A stretch of DNA of 40,879 nucleotides from an uncultured Clostridia bacterium (GTDB taxonomy: Bacteria > Bacillota > Clostridia > Oscillospirales > Acutalibacteraceae), in assembly GCA_947630835.1 (NCBI GenBank), contig CANRIZ010000021.1, positions 1 to 40,879 of the forward strand, written 5' to 3'. The notes beneath the pieces are model-generated. The model saw only the letters and a list, made by a program, of their open reading frames with translations. It had not been told where the DNA came from and did no database searches. Below are positions 7,899 to 15,865 of this stretch, piece by piece. Position 1 is the first letter of the stretch. Every line of letters starts with the position of its first letter. The translations under genes and the position numbers were made by a program.

Positions 7899-7927
7899 GC
7901 GGGCGCTCACAAGGCTTGCGGGCGCTC
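7899..7927 (+). repeat. pair of 10-bp direct repeats between two dockerin genes
   Basis: GCGGGCGCTC occurs at 7899-7908 and 7918-7927, strongly GC-rich in an otherwise AT-rich spacer of 135 bases. No clear terminator or promoter is visible in the spacer, so the two dockerin genes may be cotranscribed. Confidence 0.4.
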
Positions 7928-8001
7928 GCACAAAGACCGACGGAAACGCAATTTATCCGTTTATTAAAAATTATTAAATTTATGAAAAAGAGGTGTATTA
8001 T

Positions 8002-11000
8002 TTGAAAAAACAAAAATCTATCGGCAGAAAAGTTATCTCCGTAATTCTTTCGGCAATAATGTTATTTACCTTGTGTCCGTCAGCGGTTTTCGCCGCGGGA
8101 GGCACAGGCTACAAAGCCGAAAAAATTGAGTCAAACTATTTCTATAAACAGCTTAACGAGCGCGCAAAAGCTATTTATGACGAGCTTTTAGCCAAGTTTA
8201 CGGGTTCAAAAAGCGAAGATTATTATTCCGGCAAGGAATTTATCGACCTTATGAACTTGAAAACAAAGGATACTAAAAAAGAAGTCATTACCGAAAGCGA
8301 CGTTCAGGCGTACATAAAAGACGGCAATAAAGACATCTTTAATGATTTTTGCGCCGCCAAGGACGCTCTTGATTTGGATCATTCCGAGCTTTGGTACATT
8401 GATTCCGGTTACCTTACTTTCCGTGTAACAGAGGAAAGCGGTAATTATCATGTGCTTATCGGCCCCGGCAGAGGCGAAACCTATTTGCTTGCCGGCGGTG
8501 ATATAGATGGCGTTAAGGATAAGATTGAAGCCGCAAACAAGGCTGTTGACGACATCGTAGACGAAGCGGTTAAAACCCTTGACGAGGCTCAGCAGGTTGC
8601 CGATTCGGAATTTACGCCCCAGGATCAGAAAGCCGCTCTCATTACCGCGGTACATGACCAGATTGTTAAGAAAATCCACTACCGCTATGAAATAGAGTGC
8701 CATAACAGCGAAAACGCTAAGTACATACGTACACTTTACGGTATTGTTACCCATGAGGGCGTTTGCGAGGCATATGCGCGTACACTTCAGGTTTGCCTTA
8801 CAAAGCTCGGTATCGAGTGCGTTCTTATCCACGGCGTTCAGAGCAAGGGTACTCCCGAAGACCATATGTGGAATGCCGTTAATATCCCCGAGAACGACGA
8901 AGACCATTGGTATGTAGTTGACGCTACTTGGGACGATCCGCTTACCGCCAACTATGACGGCACAAGGGATCTTAAATTCAACAACGGTCTTGACGGCAAA
9001 GAGACTAACACTTACCTTATGGTTGGCCAGTCTCTTGTAGGCGAGTATTGGCGCCCTTCGGGCTATGTTTCAACAGGCAATTTTGAATTTACATATCCCA
9101 CTATTGAAACAGCGGCCTATTCGGGCTCTACCGCATTCGGCGACGATAACGGCTTAAAGGTTAAGTATTCTGCCGGCGGTTCTCAGGAAGACGGAGTACC
9201 GGCGGGCGTTTACACCGTTACGTTTAAGGGCTGGAACGCCGAAAAAGCGGCGGAACACGGCTTCTACTTTATGTTGAAGATGTATGACTATCACCCCGAC
9301 GGCACGGCCGATGTAATGGGCGAATGGTACTATGCAAACGCAACATTGATTTTCTCTTATCAGAATCCCTATTTCGGCGATTATGAAGACGGCTTGCGTA
9401 TTTCAAGCTCTACCTGCGAATATGTTGAGATAGCCGTTACTTCCCGTGAACCCGACCACTTTAAAGAGTGGAGCAGGGATCCCAACACCAATTACCTTAC
9501 AAAATATCCCGACGCAGGTTATTTCTGCGGCGATGAAAGCGAAATAGTCGCCCAGTCGGGTATGCTTTACAATGTAAACTCCAAATATGAGGCTCCTCCT
9601 TATGTTCTTACACAAACTCCCGCCCCCAACGGCAACGCTACGGCGGGCTATAAGTACAGGTTTAAGGTAACATATGACGACGACCTCTATCATATACTCC
9701 CGAGCGATATGGACGCTCAGAACTCTGTTGCGGCGGCAGCCAACGATAACTTTAAAAACGATTATCAGCAGGCTAAGTCACAGCCCGTTCAGGTTCGCTA
9801 CACAACAAATCAGCAGGACCTTCATAACGGCGGCGCCGTTATGGAAACCCATGTATCCGGCGAGCTTCCGTTCGATGAAAACCGTGACGGCATTGTTGAT
9901 ATGGAAGACAGCGAATACACGGATTTTAAATGGATTTATAAATCAGACCCCGTTTCCGAAGGCGGTCAGGGCGTTGAATGTCCCAACATTAAACATCACA
10001 CCGGTAAAGAGTGTAATGTTGAAGAAGGCTGCCCCATAGTAGGCGTTGAGTTTAACTTCCGCGCTTCCGACCAGTGGATTGACGACATCACGGAATACAA
10101 TTTCTGTATTGACGGCGTTGTAGGTTCAAGATCCAGCAAATTCGCAAACAATTTCTCGGTTATAGCTATGGTTCCCGGACTTTGCCCGGCTTGCTACAGA
10201 AGCCAGGGTATCGACTGGAACTTATGGGGACAGCCCACGCTTTTGGACGCTCCCGAAAACCTTAATCTTCACGAAATGGCTAAGTCGGGCGGCACAGACG
10301 AAAAAACGCTTGCCGAGCTCGACGCAGAAATGAATAAGAGCGACATTAACGGTCGTCTTATGCTTGTTGTAGAGAATAAGAGCAAGGGCGAGGGCAGCCG
10401 CGCCGAATATGAAAAGATTGACGGCTATCTTGAAAAAGAAAAGGGCATTGACGAAAGCCAAGTTGTCGGTTCTTCCGTATTCGAGATAAACTTCAACCGT
10501 ATCTGCCCCATGGTTAAACTTAAACCGAATCAGGGTCAGTCGCTTCGTGTTCAGGTTGGTTATCCTGCCGGCGTAACCTACGAGGATTTAGTCGGCGACG
10601 GCGATATTGAGCTTAAAGCTTATCACTTTACCCGCTGTGCCGAGAACGACAAAGATCATCCCTGCCCCAACGCAAAGAAAGACGGGCATAAATGGGGCGA
10701 CGACATCTTAGGCGTTGACGAGATTACTGTTATTCCTACACCTTACGGTATGGTTATTATGTGTAACTCATTCTCGCCGTTTGAGCTTATCGCTGTTAAG
10801 AAAACCGATACCGCTGCCGCGGCCGCAGAGGCAACCGAAAACACACTTGTTGTTGTTTCCGATACAAACGGCGTGGTTGAGTACAGCAAAGACGGCAAAA
10901 CAGTCAAGGCTGTAGGCGACGACGGTAACGTTAAATTCAAAGCGGGCGAAAGCAAAGAGTTTACGGTTCATCCCGAAGCCGGTTATGTTGTAGATACCGT

Positions 11001-13329
11001 TTCTTTGGGCGGCACACAGATACCCGTAGACGGCAATAAATTTACCGTTGACGAAGTTAAGGAAAACGACGTTCTTAACGTAACGTTCATACCCGAGGAA
11101 GTTCAGACAGCCGAGCAGGAGCAGAATCTCGGTAAAACCGTTGTTGCAAGCGTATGTACGCACAGCAAGGTAGTAGAGGTTCCCGATGACGAGCATCAGG
11201 AAAGCATACCCGCTACCTGCACAACGGACGGTTACGCTTTGGCAACAGAGTGCGAGAATTGCCATCAGACTATGTCCGAGGCAAAGGTTATTCCCGCAAC
11301 GGGTCACACCGTAAATGAAAACGATCCCGCTTATTACACTAAGGGAACAGACGCTACCTGCACAACGGACGGCGTTCGTCCTTACGTTAAATGCACTACC
11401 TGCGAAAAGGTACTTTCAAACAAAGAGAAAATACCGGCGTTCGGTCACGTTTATACTAAGTACGAAGAGGGCGAAAAGTCCTGTAACGGTATTGAATTAA
11501 CGGCGCAATGCGACCGTTGTAAAGAGGCTACCGACGTTAAGGTTGATCCTTCCCGTTCGGTTGACCATCAGTTCACCGTTCCGCTCGGTAAAACTCCTGC
11601 AACCTGCACAAGCAACGAAAAGGAAACGTTTAAGTGCGTTTGGTGTAACGATACCGAAATCAAAGAATATCCGAACACTATGACGGATCACGAATATGAC
11701 AATACCGGTCATTGCGTAAAGTGCGATAAATTCAAATGCGACGGCGGCCACAAGAATATTATCGAAACAAAGCAAGTGGACGCCACCTGCACAACCGACG
11801 GTCATACGGCGGGCAAGAAGTGTGCAGACTGCGGCGCTTGGATAGTACGCGAAACTACAATTCAGGCAACGGGTCACGACTTCGGCGGCGCGCATAAGGC
11901 CGGCACAAAGTGCAAGAATTGCGAACAGAGAATGACTGCCGACAACCATACTCCCGAGCCTATCCCGAACGTTCCCGCTACTTGCGATAAGGAAGGTTCA
12001 CAGGGCGGCTTACGCTGCAAGGGCTGTCAGGACATTATCGAAAAACCGAATGTAGTTCCGGCTTTGGGCCACGATTGGGATACGGATAACGCAAAATGGA
12101 ACTGGTCGACAGAAGGCGGCGTTGTTTCCGCTTCCGTTACACTTACCTGCAAGACCGATAAATCCCATGTCGAAACCTTTAAGGCGGAATTGGATAACGG
12201 CAAGGTAACCGTAAAGGCGGATTGCGATAACGAAGGCAAAATCACATATACCGCTACGGCTTCTATTAAGGAAGGCGAAAAAGAATTCAATATTTCGTCT
12301 ACCAATGACGTTACGGTTCCCAAGACCGAACACGAATTCGGCGCTAAGCCCGTTAAAACAACAGAGGCAACCTGCACTCAGCATGCAACGGAAACATATA
12401 AATGCAATATTTGCGGATTTGAAAACACCGTAAATATTGAGGGCGAGTATGCCGATCATGTAAAAACAGCTCCCGATATCGAAAAATCCGTTATCGCAGG
12501 CTGTGAAACCGAGGGCTTACAGGTAAGCTACTGCGCAAATTGCCATATCGAATTTAAAGAGACGGTTGCTCCCAAGGGTCACTCCCTGAATGCAGAAGCA
12601 ATCGAGTGGGCAACGTCCGTTAAGGACGGCAAGGTTAGCGCCGTTGCTTCCGTACCTTGCGAAAACTGCGATGTGGTTCAGCATCCCGAGGTTAATCTTG
12701 AAAGCGTTGTTACAAAAGAGGCAAACTGCACCGAAGAGGGCAGCGTTACCTATACGGCTAAAACCGTTGTCAACAACAGCGAGTATTCTTACACGTTCTC
12801 GGAAAGCGTTGACGCTTTGGGCCATAAGCTTATAAAGACGGACGCAAAAGATCCGACCTGTACGCAGGGAGGCAATATCGAATATTGGACCTGCTCCGAA
12901 TGTAATAAGCTTTACAGCGACGCCGCGGGCGAGAATGAAATTACTCTCGAGCAAACGGCTCTTGCGCCAAAGGGTCACCACCTTACCAAGGTCGAGGCAA
13001 AGGAAGAAACCGATAAAGCGGAAGGCAATATAGAATACTGGATATGCTCCGACTGCTCCAAGGTCTTTAAAGACGCAGAGGGCAAAACGGAAATTACCTT
13101 GGCGGAAACCGTAATTCCCAAGGTTGTAATGGGCGATGTTAACGAGGACGGAAAAATTACCGTCGTTGACGCGAAATGGATTTTACAGCATATTTCCGGC
13201 ACGAGAAAGCTTACCGCAAGGCAGCTCAAAGCGGCTGATTTGAATCACGATTCAAATATAACCGTTGTTGACGCCAAATGGGCTCTTCAGATTGTTTCGG
13301 GTATAAGAGACGCAAAAACTCTTAAATAA
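8002..13329 (+). CDS. giant secreted protein with transglutaminase-like domain, Cys/His repeat array and dockerin
   Basis: A 1775-residue exported protein. Residues 1-32 form a signal peptide (cleavage near AVFAAGG). A transglutaminase-like domain at about 200-315 has the triad in the right order: Cys255 (EGVCEAYA), His288 (DHMWNA) and Asp307 (VVDATWDDP). Unassigned beta-rich regions follow, then a short repeat near 950-1030 (VVSDTNGVVEYSKDGK). From about 1050 to 1703 there is a run of Cys/His-rich units with 13 CxxC pairs, most ending in GH. The type I dockerin lies at about 1709-1770 with calcium loops DVNEDGKITVVD and DLNHDSNITVVD. Start: TTG 8002 is preferred because AGAGGTG sits 6 bases before it; in-frame GTG 7993 overlaps that site. 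Likely a cell-surface crosslinking, protease-like or structural component; the substrate is unknown. Confidence 0.85.
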   Translation: MKKQKSIGRKVISVILSAIMLFTLCPSAVFAAGGTGYKAEKIESNYFYKQLNERAKAIYDELLAKFTGSKSEDYYSGKEFIDLMNLKTKDTKKEVITESDVQAYIKDGNKDIFNDFCAAKDALDLDHSELWYIDSGYLTFRVTEESGNYHVLIGPGRGETYLLAGGDIDGVKDKIEAANKAVDDIVDEAVKTLDEAQQVADSEFTPQDQKAALITAVHDQIVKKIHYRYEIECHNSENAKYIRTLYGIVTHEGVCEAYARTLQVCLTKLGIECVLIHGVQSKGTPEDHMWNAVNIPENDEDHWYVVDATWDDPLTANYDGTRDLKFNNGLDGKETNTYLMVGQSLVGEYWRPSGYVSTGNFEFTYPTIETAAYSGSTAFGDDNGLKVKYSAGGSQEDGVPAGVYTVTFKGWNAEKAAEHGFYFMLKMYDYHPDGTADVMGEWYYANATLIFSYQNPYFGDYEDGLRISSSTCEYVEIAVTSREPDHFKEWSRDPNTNYLTKYPDAGYFCGDESEIVAQSGMLYNVNSKYEAPPYVLTQTPAPNGNATAGYKYRFKVTYDDDLYHILPSDMDAQNSVAAAANDNFKNDYQQAKSQPVQVRYTTNQQDLHNGGAVMETHVSGELPFDENRDGIVDMEDSEYTDFKWIYKSDPVSEGGQGVECPNIKHHTGKECNVEEGCPIVGVEFNFRASDQWIDDITEYNFCIDGVVGSRSSKFANNFSVIAMVPGLCPACYRSQGIDWNLWGQPTLLDAPENLNLHEMAKSGGTDEKTLAELDAEMNKSDINGRLMLVVENKSKGEGSRAEYEKIDGYLEKEKGIDESQVVGSSVFEINFNRICPMVKLKPNQGQSLRVQVGYPAGVTYEDLVGDGDIELKAYHFTRCAENDKDHPCPNAKKDGHKWGDDILGVDEITVIPTPYGMVIMCNSFSPFELIAVKKTDTAAAAAEATENTLVVVSDTNGVVEYSKDGKTVKAVGDDGNVKFKAGESKEFTVHPEAGYVVDTVSLGGTQIPVDGNKFTVDEVKENDVLNVTFIPEEVQTAEQEQNLGKTVVASVCTHSKVVEVPDDEHQESIPATCTTDGYALATECENCHQTMSEAKVIPATGHTVNENDPAYYTKGTDATCTTDGVRPYVKCTTCEKVLSNKEKIPAFGHVYTKYEEGEKSCNGIELTAQCDRCKEATDVKVDPSRSVDHQFTVPLGKTPATCTSNEKETFKCVWCNDTEIKEYPNTMTDHEYDNTGHCVKCDKFKCDGGHKNIIETKQVDATCTTDGHTAGKKCADCGAWIVRETTIQATGHDFGGAHKAGTKCKNCEQRMTADNHTPEPIPNVPATCDKEGSQGGLRCKGCQDIIEKPNVVPALGHDWDTDNAKWNWSTEGGVVSASVTLTCKTDKSHVETFKAELDNGKVTVKADCDNEGKITYTATASIKEGEKEFNISSTNDVTVPKTEHEFGAKPVKTTEATCTQHATETYKCNICGFENTVNIEGEYADHVKTAPDIEKSVIAGCETEGLQVSYCANCHIEFKETVAPKGHSLNAEAIEWATSVKDGKVSAVASVPCENCDVVQHPEVNLESVVTKEANCTEEGSVTYTAKTVVNNSEYSYTFSESVDALGHKLIKTDAKDPTCTQGGNIEYWTCSECNKLYSDAAGENEITLEQTALAPKGHHLTKVEAKEETDKAEGNIEYWICSDCSKVFKDAEGKTEITLAETVIPKVVMGDVNEDGKITVVDAKWILQHISGTRKLTARQLKAADLNHDSNITVVDAKWALQIVSGIRDAKTLK

Positions 13330-13375
13330 ATCCGAAATAAAGCGCGTTTTGTCGACGGCAAAATAAAATAACAAT

Positions 13376-13413
13376 AATCGGATGAGGCTTACGGCTTCAT
13401 CCGATTTCTTTTT
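13376..13413 (+). terminator. Rho-independent terminator after the second dockerin gene
   Basis: A 13-bp stem with one wobble (AATCGGATGAGGC with GCTTCATCCGATT) has a 5-base loop TTACG and is followed by TCTTTTT. Confidence 0.88.
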
Positions 13414-13438
13414 GCGTTTGATATTTACCCGTTTCCTG

Positions 13439-13467
13439 TTGCCGAAAAAGCAGAATTATAGTAAAAT
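13439..13467 (+). promoter_or_regulatory. promoter of the two-component system
   Basis: TTGCCG (13439-13444), a 17-bp spacer and TAAAAT (13462-13467) lie 15 bases before the response-regulator start codon. The leader would therefore be very short. Confidence 0.5.
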
Positions 13468-13482
13468 AAAATCGGTGATATT

Positions 13483-14139
13483 ATGAATGAAAAAATACTG
13501 CTTGTTGAGGACGATTTGTTTTTAAGAGACGGTCTGTGCGAGGTTCTCGAAAAAGAGGGCTATTGCGTAACAAGCGCGGAAAGCTTCCGACAGGCAAAAA
13601 CGCTGTTAAATACCGATGAATTTAATCTTATAATTTTAGACGTTATGCTGCCCGACGGCAACGGCTTCGATTTATGCGTCGAAATAAGAAAAGCGGGCGC
13701 AGACTCGCCGATTTTGTTCCTTACCTCTTGTGATGATGAAATTCAAATTGTAAGAGGGCTTGACGCCGGAGCTGACGATTACGTTACAAAGCCGTTTAAA
13801 CTGCGGGAACTGCTTTCACGCATACGGGCTCTTTTGCGCAGAGGGACAAAGGGAGTTTACAAAAGCGGCGATTTGTTTATTGATTCGGAACGTATGAGCG
13901 TAAAGAAAAACGGCGAGTCTGTTTTTATCACTCCCACGGAGTTTCAAATACTTTCAATGCTTATAAAAAATAACGGCGCCATTACAACAAGAACAGCGCT
14001 TTTACAAAATATCTGGGACGACAACAATAATTTTATTGACGATAATACGCTTTCCGTTCATATAAGCCGCCTGCGTGAAAAAATAGGCGCAGAGCATATC
14101 AAAACGGTCAGGGGAGTGGGCTACCGTTGGGAAAAATAA
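13483..14139 (+). CDS. OmpR/PhoB-family response regulator
   Basis: A 218-residue two-domain transcription factor. The receiver domain (1-115) shows the acidic pair VEDD (Asp10, Asp11), phospho-acceptor Asp53 in LDVMLPDGNGFDL, and Lys103 in VTKPFKL. The winged-helix DNA-binding domain (about 125-218) shows LTPTEFQIL-type ITPTEFQILSML, HISRLREKIG and the final TVRGVGYRW. It precedes the sensor kinase gene by about 37 bases, so the two form a pair. The adjacent ABC operon has an inverted repeat upstream of a poor -35, the expected arrangement for activation by this regulator. Start ATG 13483 follows GGTGAT. Confidence 0.93.
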   Translation: MNEKILLVEDDLFLRDGLCEVLEKEGYCVTSAESFRQAKTLLNTDEFNLIILDVMLPDGNGFDLCVEIRKAGADSPILFLTSCDDEIQIVRGLDAGADDYVTKPFKLRELLSRIRALLRRGTKGVYKSGDLFIDSERMSVKKNGESVFITPTEFQILSMLIKNNGAITTRTALLQNIWDDNNNFIDDNTLSVHISRLREKIGAEHIKTVRGVGYRWEK

Positions 14140-14176
14140 CTAAATAAACCGGTTTCGTTATTCGGAGGGAATGATT

Positions 14177-15082
14177 ATGACAACGACGGAAATAATTTTG
14201 TTTGCCGTTTCCGCTGTTTTGGCGGCGCTTGTTATATTGCTTGCCGTAAGGCTGACAATAAAAAGAAAAGCCGTTTCAATCTTAAGCGACAGTATAGATA
14301 ATTTTCTTCTAAACGGCAAATCAACCGAATTAAGCCTAAAGGACAACTCCTTCGCAAGGCTTCAAAACGGCGTATGCGAGCTTGAAAACCTTGTAAATAC
14401 CGAAAGGAACAACACTCTTATTCAAAATAAAAAGAATACGGAGTTCATTTCCGACGTTTCACATCAGCTGAAAACTCCGCTTGCGGGGCTAAGACTTTAC
14501 TGCGAAATGGACGTTTCCGAAAACACGGCGGAGCATAACCGAAAAGAGCTTCAGCTTGTTGAAAAAATGGAAATGCTTGTGCAAAATCTTATCAAGCTTG
14601 AAAAAATCAAAAGTGACCTGTACGTTATGGATTTTCAAAAAAACAGCCTCTGGGAAATAACGGATACGCTTTTGTCGGATTTTTCCTCCATTTTCCCCGA
14701 AAAGCAATACAAAGCGACGGGCGACTGCGAAATAAGATGCGACAGAAACTGGATTTCCGAGGCTTTGGGCAATATCATTAAAAACGCAAGCGAGCATACT
14801 GCGCCCGACGGAAAGGTTGAAATAAACATCTTCGACAACGGCGGCTCGGCAATAATCGAAATTCTCGACAACGGCGGGGGCGTTGACGAAAACGAATTGC
14901 CTAACCTTTTTAACCGCTTTTACAAAACGAACGACGCCGTGGAAACAAGCTCCGGTATAGGTCTTTCCATAACCAAAGCGATACTCGATAAGCATCACGC
15001 AATTATAAGCGCAGAAAACAAGAACGGCGGGCTTTTAATTTCAATATGCTTTCCTTACATTGACGGCAGTTTGTCGTTATAA
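14177..15082 (+). CDS. sensor histidine kinase with a minimal membrane anchor
   Basis: A 301-residue HisKA-type kinase partnered with the response regulator. It has one N-terminal membrane helix (about 5-26) and no extracellular sensor domain. After a short linker the H-box FISDVSHQLKTPLAGLR carries His96. The ATPase domain shows the N-box ALGNIIKNASEHT, the G1 box EILDNGGGVDENELPNLFNRFYK, and the G2 box SSGIGLSITKAI. Because it lacks its own sensor, it may take its signal from the neighbouring ABC permease, as known for Bce-type modules; that is inference. Start ATG 14177 is chosen over in-frame ATG 14171 because GGAGGG (14164-14169) leaves only one base to the latter. Confidence 0.9.
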   Translation: MTTTEIILFAVSAVLAALVILLAVRLTIKRKAVSILSDSIDNFLLNGKSTELSLKDNSFARLQNGVCELENLVNTERNNTLIQNKKNTEFISDVSHQLKTPLAGLRLYCEMDVSENTAEHNRKELQLVEKMEMLVQNLIKLEKIKSDLYVMDFQKNSLWEITDTLLSDFSSIFPEKQYKATGDCEIRCDRNWISEALGNIIKNASEHTAPDGKVEINIFDNGGSAIIEILDNGGGVDENELPNLFNRFYKTNDAVETSSGIGLSITKAILDKHHAIISAENKNGGLLISICFPYIDGSLSL

Positions 15083-15090
15083 AAAATTTT

Positions 15091-15146
15091 GTCTTACGAA
15101 ATTGTAAGACGCAAGTAAGGGAAAAGTAATAAGCATACTGTATAAT
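15091..15146 (+). promoter_or_regulatory. probable response-regulator operator and activator-dependent promoter of the ABC operon
   Basis: Perfect 7-bp arms GTCTTAC (15091-15097) and GTAAGAC (15104-15110) flank GAAATT. The core reads TTACG, four bases, TGTAA, which is close to the 5-4-5 boxes I recall for BceR-type regulators. A perfect TATAAT lies at 15141-15146, but the hexamer 17 bp upstream (15118-15123) is AGGGAA, a very poor -35. An operator centred about 50 bases before the start point of a promoter lacking a -35 suggests activation by the adjacent OmpR-type regulator. A single GTAAG half-site recurs at 15114-15118. Confidence 0.6.
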
Positions 15147-15176
15147 TTTCTTAAGATTATATAAAGGGGTGCTATT

Positions 15177-15863
15177 ATGAGCATAATTGAATGCGTCGAA
15201 TTACGAAAAGAATATGTTAGCGGCGACAATGTTGTAAAAGCCGTTGACAACGTGTCGGTAAGCTTTGAGCAGGGCGAATTTTGCGCCATTACAGGGCCGT
15301 CCGGTTCTGGAAAATCCACCTTTATTCATATGCTTTCGAGCCTTGAATATCCCACTTCGGGCTATGTCGTTTACGGCGGAAAAAAGATTTCACAGTACAA
15401 TGACAATCAGCTTTCCATTCTTCGCAGACGGCGTTTCGGCTTTGTGTTCCAGGCTTATAATCTTGTGCAGGAGCTTACGGGTTACGAGAATATACTGCTT
15501 CCCGTTATGCTTGACAGGAAAAAGCCGGACGAGGCGTATTTGAAAAAAATCATAAATATGTTATCTATAGAGGACAGGCTTGAGCATCTGCCGTCTGCGC
15601 TTTCGGGCGGTCAGCAGCAGAGAATTGCTATTGCAAGGGCGCTTGCAAACAAGCCGTCTGTTCTTTTTGCGGACGAGCCTACCGGGAACCTTGACGGCAA
15701 AAGCGGCCGCGAAGTTCTTTCTCTGTTGAAGCTTTGCTCAAATGAGCTCGGAACAACCCTTATCCTTGTTACGCACGATCTCCACGTTGCAGAGCAGGCG
15801 GACAGGGTAATTACCGTTGCCGACGGCAGGATAGTAAGCGACAGCAGGAACAGGGAGGCTTAA
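15177..15863 (+). CDS. ABC transporter ATP-binding protein (MacB/LolD/BceA family)
   Basis: A 228-residue ATPase subunit that should power the FtsX-type permease encoded next. It has Walker A GPSGSGKST, a Q-loop in FVFQAYNL, the signature ALSGGQQQRIAIARAL, Walker B VLFADEPTGNLDG, and the switch histidine in LVTHD. EPTGNLDG is typical of the LolD/MacB/BceA branch, which drives mechanotransmission rather than classical transport. The start follows AAGGGG. Its stop is 2 bases before the permease ATG, so the two are translationally linked. It is the first gene of the operon behind the inverted repeat at 15091-15110. Confidence 0.95.
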   Translation: MSIIECVELRKEYVSGDNVVKAVDNVSVSFEQGEFCAITGPSGSGKSTFIHMLSSLEYPTSGYVVYGGKKISQYNDNQLSILRRRRFGFVFQAYNLVQELTGYENILLPVMLDRKKPDEAYLKKIINMLSIEDRLEHLPSALSGGQQQRIAIARALANKPSVLFADEPTGNLDGKSGREVLSLLKLCSNELGTTLILVTHDLHVAEQADRVITVADGRIVSDSRNREA

Positions 15864-15865
15864 CT

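Noticed and set aside
7899-7927. The two GCGGGCGCTC copies as the start of a CRISPR or terminator.
   Set aside because: There are only two copies with a 9-base gap, and they are direct rather than inverted, so neither fits.
8206-8907. A 233-codon open frame on the minus strand under the transglutaminase-like gene, and other long antisense frames under the dockerin genes (for example 10768-11307, 12517-12981, 25209-25443).
   Set aside because: They are mirror images of strongly biased coding frames, have no ribosome sites and no recognisable domains, and the plus-strand genes are certain.
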